Source: an uncultured Dysosmobacter sp.
GTDB lineage: Bacteria > Bacillota > Clostridia > Oscillospirales > Oscillospiraceae
NCBI RefSeq assembly: GCF_947631165.1
Contig: NZ_CANRKH010000022.1
Coordinates: 1-49,279 of the forward strand
Reading direction: 5' to 3'
DNA: 49,279 bases
The notes under the pieces are model-generated. The model made no database searches. It was not told the DNA's origin and worked only from the letters and a program-made list of their open reading frames with translations. Every line of letters starts with the position of its first letter. Positions within the stretch are counted from its first letter, which is position 1. Shown here in pieces: positions 17,115 to 25,390 of the stretch. The position numbers and the translations under genes were made by a program.

Positions 17115-18188
17115 TCAGCCCTTGCAGACGGGTACGACCCAGCCCTTCTCATCGGGCAGGCGGCCCCACTGGATGCCGGTCAGGGTGTCGTACAGCTTCT
17201 GGGTCAGCTCTCCGATCTTGCCGTCGGAGATCTCGACCTTGTCGCCCTTCCAGTCCAGCTCCTTGACAGGAGACACGACGGCGGCAGTACCGGTGCCAAA
17301 GACCTCTTCCAGAGTTCCCTCGTGGCCGGCCTTCATGACGTCAGCGATGGCCAGCTTGCCCTCAATGACTTCATAGCCCCAGTCCTTCAGCAGCTCGATG
17401 ATGGAGCGGCGGGTCACGCCGGGCAGCACGGTGCCCACGCAGGCGGCGGTGTAGATCTTGCCGGAGATCTTGAACATGATGTTCATGGCGCCGACTTCTT
17501 CGACATACTTCTTCTCAACGCCGTCCAGCCATAGGACCTGGGAGAAGCCCTTCTCCTCGGCCAGAGCGCCGGCCTTGATGGAGGCGGCGTAGTTGCCGCC
17601 GCACTTGGTGAAGCCGGTCAGGCCGGGGGCGGCGCGGATGTACTCATCCTCCACATAGATGCGGATGGGATCCAGACCCTCGGCATAGTAAGCGCCGGAG
17701 GGAGAGCAGATGATGCAGAAGGTGTAGTTCTTGCTGGCGTGGACGCCCATGCCCACATCGGTGGCATAGACGAAGGGACGGATATACAAAGAAGTGTCCT
17801 TGGCGTGGGGGACCCAGTCCTTGTCCACTTCCACCAGGGCCTTGACAGCCTGGACGAAATCCTCCACGGGGATGGTGGGGATGCACATACGGTCAGAGGA
17901 ATCCTGCATCCGCTTGCCGTTGCAGTCGGGACGGAAAAGCTGGATCTGATTGTCGGCGGTGCGGTAGGCCTTCAGGCCCTCAAACAGCTCCTGCGCATAG
18001 TGGAACACCACACAGGCGGGGTCCAGGGCAAAGGGGGCGTAGGGGACAATGCGGGCGTCATGCCAGCCCTTGTCGGGGGAATAGTCCATCAGGAACATGT
18101 GATCGGAAAAGATCTTGCCGAAGCCCAACTGGTCGTCGGCGGGTTTTGCCTTGGGTGCGGTGGTTTTGACGATCTTGATATCCAACAT
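17115..18188 (-). CDS. ilvE: Branched-chain amino acid aminotransferase
   Basis: A 357-residue fold-type IV PLP enzyme. Typical segments are HYAQELFEGLKAYR (about 65), RPFVYATD (about 135), the PLP-lysine region GGNYAASIKAG (about 200), EEVGAMNIMF and GTGTAAVVSPV near the end. It converts Leu, Ile and Val to their 2-oxoacids. The gene lies directly downstream of an operon for a 2-oxoacid:ferredoxin oxidoreductase that could use those products. It has its own promoter and a 150-base leader containing a terminator. AAGGAG precedes the ATG. Confidence 0.95.
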   Translation of the reverse strand: MLDIKIVKTTAPKAKPADDQLGFGKIFSDHMFLMDYSPDKGWHDARIVPYAPFALDPACVVFHYAQELFEGLKAYRTADNQIQLFRPDCNGKRMQDSSDRMCIPTIPVEDFVQAVKALVEVDKDWVPHAKDTSLYIRPFVYATDVGMGVHASKNYTFCIICSPSGAYYAEGLDPIRIYVEDEYIRAAPGLTGFTKCGGNYAASIKAGALAEEKGFSQVLWLDGVEKKYVEEVGAMNIMFKISGKIYTAACVGTVLPGVTRRSIIELLKDWGYEVIEGKLAIADVMKAGHEGTLEEVFGTGTAAVVSPVKELDWKGDKVEISDGKIGELTQKLYDTLTGIQWGRLPDEKGWVVPVCKG

Positions 18189-18239
18189 TGCAAACTCTCC
18201 TTAATAAAAAATATCGTTGTTCAGAGTGCTGGGCGGAAA

Positions 18240-18375
18240 CAAAAAAGACCTCCGCACAGTCCCGCCCGGGGGCGGAAAGGCGAAAGTCATACTTCCGTGG
18301 CGTGTCATGTCGGAGCGCCGGCTGACGATTCGCCGTCTCTATTACTTTTATACGCTGATAACAGGGGAAAGTCAA
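18240..18375 (-). promoter_or_regulatory. ilvE promoter and leader with internal terminator
   Basis: The minus strand has TTGACT (18370-18375), 17 bases, then TATAAA (18347-18352). About 65 bases after the expected start, TTTCCGC and GCGGAGG flank a GC-rich hairpin followed by T6 (18241-18280), a rho-independent terminator upstream of the gene. This implies attenuation. I found no T-box motif and no leader peptide rich in Leu, Ile or Val codons, so the sensing mechanism is open. A small GACG/CGTC hairpin lies near the 5' end. Confidence 0.6.
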
Positions 18376-18432
18376 GCGGTAAAATACACAGAAAGCCCGT
18401 GCTTCTGGGAAAAAGGCGGCCGAAGGACCGGC

Positions 18433-18489
18433 GGAAGCATCAAAAGCTTCCGAAAAGCGCGGCGGACCAGCGGGAAGCGCCGGTCCGCC
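18433..18489 (-). terminator. Terminator(s) after the oxidoreductase operon
   Basis: On the minus strand GGCGGACC and GGTCCGCC form a stem followed by GCGCTTTT. A second stem, GGAAGC/GCTTCC, comes directly after. Together they close the operon ending at 18512 and separate it from the ilvE promoter. Confidence 0.75.
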
Positions 18490-18511
18490 GTGTGTTTGGA
18501 TAGATCTCAGA

Positions 18512-19048
18512 TCACTGGACGCAGGCCATGCCTCTGCGGAAAGCCTCGATGTTCAGGGGAATGAACTTGGCCTTGGGACCGGCGAACATCGACTGGATCA
18601 TCGCTTCGATGGTCTCCGGCTTCAGGATCTTGGTGGCCGCCACATAGGCGCCCAGCATCACCATGTTGCCCACCTTGGGATTGCCCACTTCCTCGGCGAT
18701 CTTGGCGCAGGGAATGTAGTAGGCCGTCAGGTCCGAACGGCTCACCCGGTCGGTGACCACGTCGGAGTTGACGAATACGGAGCCACCGGGCAGCACGCCC
18801 TCTTCAAACTTGGAGAGGGATGGTTCATTCAGAGCGATCAGCTCGGTAAAGCGGGCGAACACCGGGGAGCCCACCGGCTTGTCGGACAGCACCACGGAGC
18901 AGTTGGCGGTGCCGCCGCGCATCTCAGGGCCATAGGAGGGAGCCCAAGTGACATTCAGCCCCTCGGCCATGCCGGCCTCCGCCAGATTCTTGCCGATGGC
19001 CAGACCGCCTTGGCCGCCGAAACCGGAAATAATGATCTCTTTCTTCAT
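18512..19048 (-). CDS. 2-oxoacid:ferredoxin oxidoreductase, gamma subunit
   Basis: A 178-residue subunit starting MKKEIIISGFGGQGGLAIGKNLAEAG. The GFGGQG motif at residues 9-14 and the MRGGTANC segment near 44-51 are the hallmarks of the gamma domain of pyruvate/2-ketoacid ferredoxin oxidoreductases. It starts 4 bases after the beta subunit gene. With the alpha, beta and ferredoxin subunits it forms a four-subunit enzyme that oxidatively decarboxylates a 2-oxoacid to its acyl-CoA and reduces ferredoxin. The adjacent ilvE favours branched-chain 2-oxoacids, though 2-oxoglutarate cannot be excluded. Confidence 0.92.
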   Translation of the reverse strand: MKKEIIISGFGGQGGLAIGKNLAEAGMAEGLNVTWAPSYGPEMRGGTANCSVVLSDKPVGSPVFARFTELIALNEPSLSKFEEGVLPGGSVFVNSDVVTDRVSRSDLTAYYIPCAKIAEEVGNPKVGNMVMLGAYVAATKILKPETIEAMIQSMFAGPKAKFIPLNIEAFRRGMACVQ

Positions 19049-19052
19049 GTCG

Positions 19053-19799
19053 TCACACCTCCAGTCCCTTGTCCTTGATGACCCCCAGAGGATAGTAGGG
19101 GATCATGTTATCCTTCAGCCATTGAACAGCCTTCAGCGGCGTCATGCCCCAGTTGGTGGGGCAGGTGGAAAGGACCTCCACAAAGGTGAAGCCCTCCCGG
19201 TTCATCTGCTTTTCAAAGGCTTTCTTGATGGCCCGTTTGGCCTTATTGATGTTGGCGATATCGGTGACGCAGACCCGCTCGGCGTATACACAGCCATCTA
19301 AGGTGGACAGCATCTCCGCCACGCGGATGGGCATACCGGCCTGCTCCACAGTCCGGCCGGACTGACAGGTGGTGGCCTTCTGGCCGATCAGGGTCGTGGG
19401 GGCCATCTGGCCGCCAGTCATGCCATAAATAGCGTTGTTGACAAAGATGGTGGTGAACTTCTCACCGCGCATGGCGGCGTGGACGATCTCCGCCGCGCCG
19501 ATGGAGGCCAGGTCGCCGTCGCCCTGATAGGTGAACACGGCCTGGTCAGGATGGGTGCGCTTGATGCCGGTAGCTACGGCAGGAGCGCGGCCATGGGAGG
19601 CCTCCAGCATGTCACAGGAAAAATAGTTATAGGCAAACACGGAGCAGCCCACCGGGCAGATGCCGATGGCTCCGTCCAGCAGACCCAGCTCCACCAGGGA
19701 CTCGGCCACCAGCTTGTGAATGATGCCGTGGTGGCAGCCGGGGCAGTAATGCAGTTCAGCATCCGTCAGTCCTTTGGACTTCTCATATACGACCGCCAT
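19053..19799 (-). CDS. 2-oxoacid:ferredoxin oxidoreductase, beta (TPP) subunit
   Basis: A 248-residue subunit. It has YCPGCHHGIIHKL (about 18, the CxGCxH entry), GRAPAVATGIKR, the TPP motif GDGDLASIGAAEI (about 95) and NNAIYGMTGGQMAPTT (about 121), all typical of TPP-binding beta subunits. One base separates its start from the alpha subunit stop. The missing extra ferredoxin cysteines are supplied by the separate small ferredoxin subunit. Confidence 0.94.
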   Translation of the reverse strand: MAVVYEKSKGLTDAELHYCPGCHHGIIHKLVAESLVELGLLDGAIGICPVGCSVFAYNYFSCDMLEASHGRAPAVATGIKRTHPDQAVFTYQGDGDLASIGAAEIVHAAMRGEKFTTIFVNNAIYGMTGGQMAPTTLIGQKATTCQSGRTVEQAGMPIRVAEMLSTLDGCVYAERVCVTDIANINKAKRAIKKAFEKQMNREGFTFVEVLSTCPTNWGMTPLKAVQWLKDNMIPYYPLGVIKDKGLEV

Positions 19800-19800
19800 A

Positions 19801-20871
19801 TCACTTGACCTCCTTCAAAGCGCTTTTGACCAGATCGATCATTTCCTCCACGGTGGGCATCACGCCGCCGGCGCGGCCCAGATACCGGATGGGCTTGCGG
19901 CCCTCCACAGCCAGCCGGACGTCATCCAGCATCTGGCCGGTGGTGCTCATCTCCACGTCCACGAAAGCTTTGACGTGGTCCTGTTCCGCCAGCGTGTGCA
20001 GCGCCTTTTCGGGGAAGGGCCAAAGCGTGATGGGGCGGAACAGACCGGCCTTGATCCCCTCGGCCCGTAGCGTGTCCAGAGCCGTCAGGGCGATGCGGGC
20101 AGGGGTCCCGTAAGCGGTGATGACGATCTCCGCGTCCTCACACTGGACCTCTTCCCACCGGACCTCGTTCTTTTCCATCTCGGCATATTTGGCCGTCAGA
20201 TGGTCGTTATGATCGCTGCACTCCTCGGCGGCGATAAAGATGGAGGTGATAATGTTGTGGTGGTCGCGGCCCTTGCGGCCGCAGGCGGCCCAATCCTTGG
20301 GCGGAAGCGCCCGCTTTTTGACGGGATGCCACTCGATGGGCTCCATCATCTGGCCGATCAGGCCATCGCACAGCACCATGACAGGATTGCGGTATTGGTC
20401 GGCGATGTCAAAGGCCTCCTGCACGAAGTCCACGGTCTCCTGTACATTGGAGGGAGCCAGGACCACGGTGCGGTAGTCTCCGTTGCCGCCGCCCCGGGTC
20501 GCCTGATAATAGTCGCCCTGAGCAGGCTGAATGGTGCCCAGGCCCGGGCCGCCCCGCATGCAGTTGATGATGACAGCGGGCAGCTCAGCGCCTGCCAGAT
20601 ATGTAATGCCCTCCTGTTTCAGACTGACGCCGGGAGAGGACGAGGAGGTCATGGCCCGCATGCCGGCGCCGGCGGCACCGTATACCATGTTGATGGCAGC
20701 CAGCTCGGATTCGGACTGCACAAACACGCCGCCCGCTTTGGGCAGATGGGCGGACATATATTCTGGGACCTCGCTCTGGGGTGTGATGGGATAGCCGAAG
20801 AAGCAGTCGCAGCCAGCACGGATAGCGGCCTCGGCGATAGCTTCATTACCTTTCCAAAGTTCTTTTTCCAC
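19801..20871 (-). CDS. vorB: 2-oxoacid:ferredoxin oxidoreductase, alpha subunit (VorB type)
   Basis: A 356-residue subunit starting MEKELWKGNEAIAEAAIRAG. The YPITPQSEVPEYM segment (about 26) and the stretch TSSSSPGVSLKQEG are diagnostic of the alpha chain; PGLGTIQPAQGDY and a C-terminal domain (GTPARIALTALDTL ... LWPFPEKAL) complete it. The opening sequence matches proteins named 3-methyl-2-oxobutanoate dehydrogenase subunit VorB, in line with the nearby ilvE. It follows the ferredoxin gene after 18 bases. Confidence 0.93.
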   Translation of the reverse strand: MEKELWKGNEAIAEAAIRAGCDCFFGYPITPQSEVPEYMSAHLPKAGGVFVQSESELAAINMVYGAAGAGMRAMTSSSSPGVSLKQEGITYLAGAELPAVIINCMRGGPGLGTIQPAQGDYYQATRGGGNGDYRTVVLAPSNVQETVDFVQEAFDIADQYRNPVMVLCDGLIGQMMEPIEWHPVKKRALPPKDWAACGRKGRDHHNIITSIFIAAEECSDHNDHLTAKYAEMEKNEVRWEEVQCEDAEIVITAYGTPARIALTALDTLRAEGIKAGLFRPITLWPFPEKALHTLAEQDHVKAFVDVEMSTTGQMLDDVRLAVEGRKPIRYLGRAGGVMPTVEEMIDLVKSALKEVK

Positions 20872-20889
20872 GATTGTTGACCTCCTTTT

Positions 20890-21102
20890 TCAGAATTTCT
20901 CCACAGTGATAATAGAATCCGGGCAGATTTTGGCGCAGCTGGCGCAGCCGATGCACTGGTCCATGTCGGTTACCGTGGCGGGATGATAGCCCTTGCGGTT
21001 GATGACATTCATATCCATGGTGACAATGTGCTTGGGACAGACGGTGGTACACAGCTCGCACCCTTTGCAGCGGTCAGAATTAAATGTTACTCTTGCAGAC
21101 AT
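20890..21102 (-). CDS. Ferredoxin subunit (two 4Fe-4S clusters) of the 2-oxoacid oxidoreductase
   Basis: A 70-residue ferredoxin with two complete cluster motifs, CKGCELCTTVCP (residues 13-24) and CIGCASCAKICP (about 50-61). It passes electrons from the TPP subunit to the external ferredoxin pool. GGAGGAGTA precedes the ATG. Confidence 0.94.
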   Translation of the reverse strand: MSARVTFNSDRCKGCELCTTVCPKHIVTMDMNVINRKGYHPATVTDMDQCIGCASCAKICPDSIITVEKF

Positions 21103-21134
21103 GAGATGTACTCCTCCTTTCTATTCGGCCGTGG

Positions 21135-21815
21135 TCATTCCCACGGTTTCTTCATTTTAATAGTGATCGGAAACACGGTTTCCGGCAGATCGGACAGGTG
21201 GGACGCAAACCGCTCCTCCGCCACGTGGCAAAGGACTGGAATGCCGGTCTCCTGGGAGACAGCGGCGGCCAAAGCCGCGCCCTTGCGGATCTCCGCCTCC
21301 GTGGTCTCACCGCATAGGTGGGTGTTGTTGACGATGCCGGTGCAGGTGAGGCCGGTGGTGGCCTCAATGCCCCGCAGATAGGCGATGGCACTCTCCGGCG
21401 TGCGGACTTCCGGCCGGTTGGCGTTGAGTACATAGATGAGCTGGCAGTCCTCCTGGATCAGCTTAGGCTGGAACCGGGCCAGGACCCGGGCGCCCACCGG
21501 GTCGCCGCCGATGTCGAGTACGCCGCGGATATCCCGATTTTCCAGGATAGCCAGCAGCTCCGCCGGCAGGGCGGGGACGTCCGCGTCGGAGCAGGCCTGG
21601 GAGGAGGAGATCAGCCGTATGCCGGCCGCCTCCAGCAGGTCCCGCCGCTCCCGGGAGCGGAAATAGGGATTGACGATGTCCAGATCCGCCAGCATGACAG
21701 ACTCGCCCGCCTGGGCCAGCGCCAGGGCCAGGTTCACGGCGAACTCCGTTTTGCCGGTTCCATAATGTCCCGTGATGATGGAGATGCGATGGGAACAGTT
21801 GGCTGCTGCGAACAA
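21135..21815 (-). CDS. P-loop ATPase at the head of the 2-oxoacid oxidoreductase operon
   Basis: A 226-residue protein. The best start is TTG 21815, with AAAGGAGG and a 7-base gap; the frame extends upstream only through the promoter. Walker A is GHYGTGKTEFA (about residues 16-26). A MinD/ParA-like VMLADLDIVNPYF follows, then VLDIGGDPVGARVL as a likely Walker B and a VLNANRPEVRTPES segment. The fold is SIMIBI-like, close to CobQ/MinD/ArsA groups. It is first in the operon, 32 bases before the ferredoxin gene. A role in maturation, for example cofactor or Fe-S handling, is a guess. Confidence 0.8.
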   Translation of the reverse strand: MFAAANCSHRISIITGHYGTGKTEFAVNLALALAQAGESVMLADLDIVNPYFRSRERRDLLEAAGIRLISSSQACSDADVPALPAELLAILENRDIRGVLDIGGDPVGARVLARFQPKLIQEDCQLIYVLNANRPEVRTPESAIAYLRGIEATTGLTCTGIVNNTHLCGETTEAEIRKGAALAAAVSQETGIPVLCHVAEERFASHLSDLPETVFPITIKMKKPWE

Positions 21816-21872
21816 GAGCGGACCTCCTTTTTCAATAAAAATAAGTGTTGTAATATTTTGAAATCTGTTGTA

Positions 21873-21944
21873 TGATGTCATTGTACTATGATTGATGTCT
21901 GATGTCAAGAGGCGCTTGCCTTTTTTTAAACGTGCGGTTATACT
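21873..21944. promoter_or_regulatory. Divergent promoters with repeated TGATGTC operator motifs
   Basis: Minus strand: TTGACA (21903-21908), 17 bases, TACAAT (21880-21885), driving the oxidoreductase operon. Plus strand: TTGCCT (21916-21921), 17 bases, TATACT (21939-21944), driving the FCD/GntR regulator. Three copies of TGATGTC begin at 21873, 21893 and 21900, overlapping the minus-strand -10 and -35. They are good candidates for the regulator's operators. Confidence 0.75.
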
Positions 21945-21965
21945 ACAAAAGAGGGAGGCATGTGT

Positions 21966-22649
21966 ATGGCGGAGACAAAGAAAGTAAAACTGTCGGAGCG
22001 GACGGCGGATCGTTTATGTGAGATGATCGTGGACGAGCACCGGTATCAGCCGGGCAGCAAGCTGCCCAACGAAAATGAACTGAGCGAGGCGCTGCGGGTC
22101 AGCCGGACCACACTGCGGGAGGCCATCTCCTTTTTGGTAGCCCAGGGCATCCTGGAGATCCGGCGGGGCAAGGGCACCTTTGTGGCAGAGGATCTGACCA
22201 CCTCCGGCCTGGATCTCAGCGGCCTTGCGGGGCTGCGGGCCAGGGGGCGGGCCAAGGACCTGTTCGAGATGCGGCTGATCTTCGAGCCGGCCACCGTGGC
22301 GCTGGCCTGCCAGCGGGCCAGCGACGAGGAGCTGCGGCAGATCGCGAAAAGGGCCAGCCGGGTCGAGGCGGTGGCCGCAGAGGGAGGGGACTGGCCTCTG
22401 GCGGACCAGGAGTTCCACTGGGCTATTATCAAGGCATCCCACAATGAGTATATGCGCCGCCTGTATCCCATCATTAACAGTGCTGTCAACGAGATCATGC
22501 AGCTGACCCAGAACCGGTTCCACATGCAGAACACGGCCATTCAGGACAACCGCCTGATCCTGGAGTTTTTGCTGAAGCGAGACGAGGCGGGCGCGCGCCA
22601 CGCCATGAGCATCCATATGAAGCACCTGATCAACATCCTTCAGGACTGA
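21966..22649 (+). CDS. FadR/FCD-type GntR regulator
   Basis: A 227-residue regulator. ATG 21966 has a 7-base gap to GGGAGG, whereas the in-frame ATG at 21960 is too close. The N-terminal winged helix (SKLPNENELSEALRVSRTTLREAISFL, about 30-60) and wing (IRRGKGTFVAED) are followed by an all-helical FCD domain (LFEMRLIFEPATVALACQ ... DQEFHWAIIKASHN), which binds organic acids through a metal site. Divergent placement from the 2-oxoacid oxidoreductase operon suggests it senses a 2-oxoacid, acyl product or related acid. Confidence 0.92.
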   Translation: MAETKKVKLSERTADRLCEMIVDEHRYQPGSKLPNENELSEALRVSRTTLREAISFLVAQGILEIRRGKGTFVAEDLTTSGLDLSGLAGLRARGRAKDLFEMRLIFEPATVALACQRASDEELRQIAKRASRVEAVAAEGGDWPLADQEFHWAIIKASHNEYMRRLYPIINSAVNEIMQLTQNRFHMQNTAIQDNRLILEFLLKRDEAGARHAMSIHMKHLINILQD

Positions 22650-22675
22650 GCTGGGATCTACATCTTTCATGATCG

Positions 22676-22726
22676 AAAAAGCCGCGGGGAGCGGACGTGA
22701 GTTTTCACGCCGTTCCGGCGGCTTTT
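22676..22726 (+). terminator. Rho-independent terminator
   Basis: A long GC-rich stem (AAAAAGCCGC ... GGCGGCTTTTT) with inner GGACGTGA/TCACGCC pairing follows the GntR gene; both strands have T or A runs. Confidence 0.88.
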
Positions 22727-23049
22727 TCACAGCCGGCGGAAAGCTGTCTGCGGCGGTCAAGAGGCGGTACGCTGTTGGTTGTTCAGGGTGTTTGAGAGGC
22801 CATGCCGCTCTTCATGCACTATGGCTAGTAAAAAACTGTGAAAATATATAAAACCCGGTGAATGTTTCCATCTAAACTGCCGGATATTTTGTGAAAAACA
22901 GAAAAAACACCTATTAAAATCCACAACTTTAAGCTGCTTATTCACAAATTGTACACAAATTTTGCAATACCCCCTTAACAAATCAGAAACGAACGTGTAT
23001 AATACCTGTCATGAATGGAGATTTGCGCTTTAGTGAGGGGAGGTCCGCC
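22727..23049 (+). promoter_or_regulatory. AT-rich upstream region and promoter of the cstA unit
   Basis: TTAACA (22975-22980) and TATAAT (22998-23003) are 17 bases apart, about 40 bases before the unit's first start. The 170 bases upstream are markedly AT-rich compared with the rest of the window and hold GTGAAAA/TTCACAA-like motifs (around 22838, 22890 and 22941), which may be activator sites or an UP element. No gene was found here. Confidence 0.7.
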
Positions 23050-23580
23050 ATGGATACAGCGATGCAGGAGCGGTTGGAAAAGCTGGTGAACGTGTATTCC
23101 CACCGGTATGATATCCACCGTGACCTGGCTGTGGAGGGCGGCAGCTTTCCTGCGGCGGCGTTTTATTTCCTGCGGGACGAGAACTATCTCATCAGAAGAG
23201 ATAAGGTGCTCAACGCGGTGGAGACCCACGAGTATGTGTACTTCTACGTGACGGAGCATCTGGACGCCGCGGCGCTGCAAACGCAGATCGACATTACTAT
23301 GGCCGATGGCATGAGCCGGATCAAGCCCAACAGGGAGCATATGTCCTCCTTTGTGACGCTGGTGATCCTGGCGGAGACCATCGACCCGGAGGCGAGGGTC
23401 CTGCTGAAAAAGACCCGCTTCCGCAAGTATTTCCGGCTGGCACTCCACGGCTGGATGGAGTATCACATAGCGGCAATGGAAACCTCAACAAACAGCTTCC
23501 TGTCAAATCCAGCCGGCAAGGAAGCACGCAAGACGCTGGAGCTGAATTTCGGCCCCAAGCGTACTAAGAAGGGAGAGTAG
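23050..23580 (+). CDS. Unknown protein encoded with cstA
   Basis: A 176-residue soluble protein. ATG 23050 follows GGGGAGG; the upstream in-frame ATG at 23011 lacks a site. It has no signal peptide or membrane segment. It is mixed alpha/beta with a basic C-terminus (GKEARKTLELNFGPKRTKKGE) and the stretch YVYFYVTEHLDAAALQTQID in the middle. It ends 7 bases before cstA and shares its promoter, so it may modulate the transporter. I recognise no family. Confidence 0.7.
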   Translation: MDTAMQERLEKLVNVYSHRYDIHRDLAVEGGSFPAAAFYFLRDENYLIRRDKVLNAVETHEYVYFYVTEHLDAAALQTQIDITMADGMSRIKPNREHMSSFVTLVILAETIDPEARVLLKKTRFRKYFRLALHGWMEYHIAAMETSTNSFLSNPAGKEARKTLELNFGPKRTKKGE

Positions 23581-23587
23581 TAAAGCA

Positions 23588-25300
23588 ATGAATGGTATTG
23601 TACTTCTCATCATTGGCGTTGCTGCGCTGGTCTGCGGCTACATCTTTTATGGCCGCTGGCTGTGCAAGCAGTGGGGCGTAGGCGAAAGCAAGGAAGCCAC
23701 CCCCGCACATACCATGGAGGACGGCATCGACTATGTGCCTGCCCCCGCTCCGGTCCTGATGGGCCATCACTTTTCATCCATCGCGGGCGCCGGCCCCATC
23801 ACCGGCCCCATCTCCGCTCTGAAGCTGGGCTTCGGCTGGCTGCCCTGCCTGCTGTGGATCGTCATCGGCGGCGTGTTCTTCGGCGGCGTGCATGACTTTG
23901 GAGCTCTGTTCGCCTCTGTCCGCCACGGCGGCCGTTCCATCGGCGAGATCATCTCCGAGAACATGAGCAAGCGGGCCAAGATGCTGTTCCTGACCTTCGC
24001 TTATCTGACCCTGATCCTGGTCGTGGCCGCTTTCGCCTCCATTGTGGCCGGCACCTTCGGCGCCACCTTCACCGAGGCTGGTGCTGTGGACTATGCAGCC
24101 TCTGAGGGCAATGCCCGCGTGGCTATGGTGTCCCTGCTGTTCATCGTGATCGCCATCATCTTTGGCTTCTGCGTCTATCGCCGCAACGCTCCTATGAGCG
24201 TGGCTTCCGTGGTGGGCGTCATCGGCATCGTGGTGATCATTGCCATCGGCATGAACTTCCATCCCATTTACCTGTCCTCCACCGCGTGGATGTGGATCTG
24301 CGGCCTGTACATCGCCATCGCTTCCGTCACGCCTGTGTGGATCCTGCTGCAGCCCCGCGATTATCTGTCCAGCTTCCTGCTGTACGCCATGCTGGCTCTG
24401 GCCGTGATCTCCGTGTTCATTGGCCATCCCTCTCTGGAGAGCCTGCCTACCTTCACCAGCGAGACCTGCAGCACCCCCATTTTCCCCGTGCTGTTCACCA
24501 CCATCGCCTGCGGCGCCATTTCCGGCTTCCACTCTCTGGTGTCCTCCGGCACCACCTCCAAGCAGCTGGATAAGGAGACCGATGCGAAGCCCATTGCTTA
24601 CGGCGGCATGCTGCTGGAGTGCGTGCTGGCCATCGTGGTCCTGTGCGCTGTGGCTGGCTATGCCAACGCCAACGGCGGCGACATCGGTGTTGGCCCCACC
24701 GTCCTGTTCGGCGGCGGCATTGCCGGCATGATCGATCCCAGCCATGGCGGCGTTTACAGTGTGCTGAACACCCTGCTGGTGCTGACCTATTCCTCCTTCT
24801 GCCTGACCTCTCTGGATACCGCTACCCGTTTGGCCCGTTTCATGTTCCAGGAGTTCTGGCTGGACGGCAGCAAGGGTGAGACCCCCGAGAATGTCACCGG
24901 CTACAAGAAGGTCCTGTCCAATATGTACGTCTCCACCATCATCACCGTGCTGCTGGGCGTGCTGCTGGGCCTGAACGGTTATGAGAAGATCTGGGCGCTG
25001 TTTGGTTCCGCCAACCAGCTGCTGGCTGCTCTGGGCCTGCTGGCTGTGGCTACCTGGCTGGGCAACATCGGCAAGAACAACAAGATGTTCCTGCTTCCCA
25101 TGGTCTTCATGCTGGTCGTCACCATCTGCTCCCTGATCATCAACACCAAGACGCAGATCGGCCTGATCTCCGCCGGCGGCGCCGACTGGGGTCCCTATGT
25201 CCAGGCCATCCTGGGTGTGCTGCTGGTGGTCCTGGCTGTGGTTCTGGCCATCGAGGGTATTTCCACCATCAGCAAGCAGAAGAAAACTGCCGCGAAGTAA
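23588..25300 (+). CDS. cstA: CstA-family carbon starvation/pyruvate-type transporter
   Basis: A 570-residue protein with about 14-16 hydrophobic segments. The family signature HHFSSIAGAGPITGPI (about residue 58) and GGVFFGGVHDFGALF are present, as is FHSLVSSGTTSKQLDKETDAKPIAYGG further on. CstA/BtsT proteins take up peptides or pyruvate under starvation. The shorter length relative to the E. coli protein (about 700) is usual for the clostridial branch. The neighbouring 2-oxoacid metabolism would fit an organic-acid substrate. It is closed by a strong terminator. Confidence 0.93.
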   Translation: MNGIVLLIIGVAALVCGYIFYGRWLCKQWGVGESKEATPAHTMEDGIDYVPAPAPVLMGHHFSSIAGAGPITGPISALKLGFGWLPCLLWIVIGGVFFGGVHDFGALFASVRHGGRSIGEIISENMSKRAKMLFLTFAYLTLILVVAAFASIVAGTFGATFTEAGAVDYAASEGNARVAMVSLLFIVIAIIFGFCVYRRNAPMSVASVVGVIGIVVIIAIGMNFHPIYLSSTAWMWICGLYIAIASVTPVWILLQPRDYLSSFLLYAMLALAVISVFIGHPSLESLPTFTSETCSTPIFPVLFTTIACGAISGFHSLVSSGTTSKQLDKETDAKPIAYGGMLLECVLAIVVLCAVAGYANANGGDIGVGPTVLFGGGIAGMIDPSHGGVYSVLNTLLVLTYSSFCLTSLDTATRLARFMFQEFWLDGSKGETPENVTGYKKVLSNMYVSTIITVLLGVLLGLNGYEKIWALFGSANQLLAALGLLAVATWLGNIGKNNKMFLLPMVFMLVVTICSLIINTKTQIGLISAGGADWGPYVQAILGVLLVVLAVVLAIEGISTISKQKKTAAK

Positions 25301-25350
25301 TTCAAAGCACACAAACAGAACACAACGGAGTTTTGCCAGTCTCCGCTGTC

Positions 25351-25386
25351 AAAAAAGGACTGCCGCGAAAGCGGCAGTCCTTTTTT
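25351..25386 (+). terminator. Rho-independent terminator after cstA
   Basis: AAAAAAGGACTGCCGC and GCGGCAGTCCTTTTTT form a perfect stem with a GAAA tetraloop. It works in both directions for cstA and the converging aro operon. Confidence 0.95.
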
Positions 25387-25390
25387 CATG

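Noticed and set aside
18189..18350. A T-box or branched-chain leader peptide in front of ilvE
   Set aside because: No GGTGG-ACC core and no run of Leu/Ile/Val codons in any short ORF; only the terminator is supported.
23774..25312. A 512-codon frame opposite cstA
   Set aside because: Low-complexity Gln/His/Gly composition and no start signals; cstA is certain on the plus strand.
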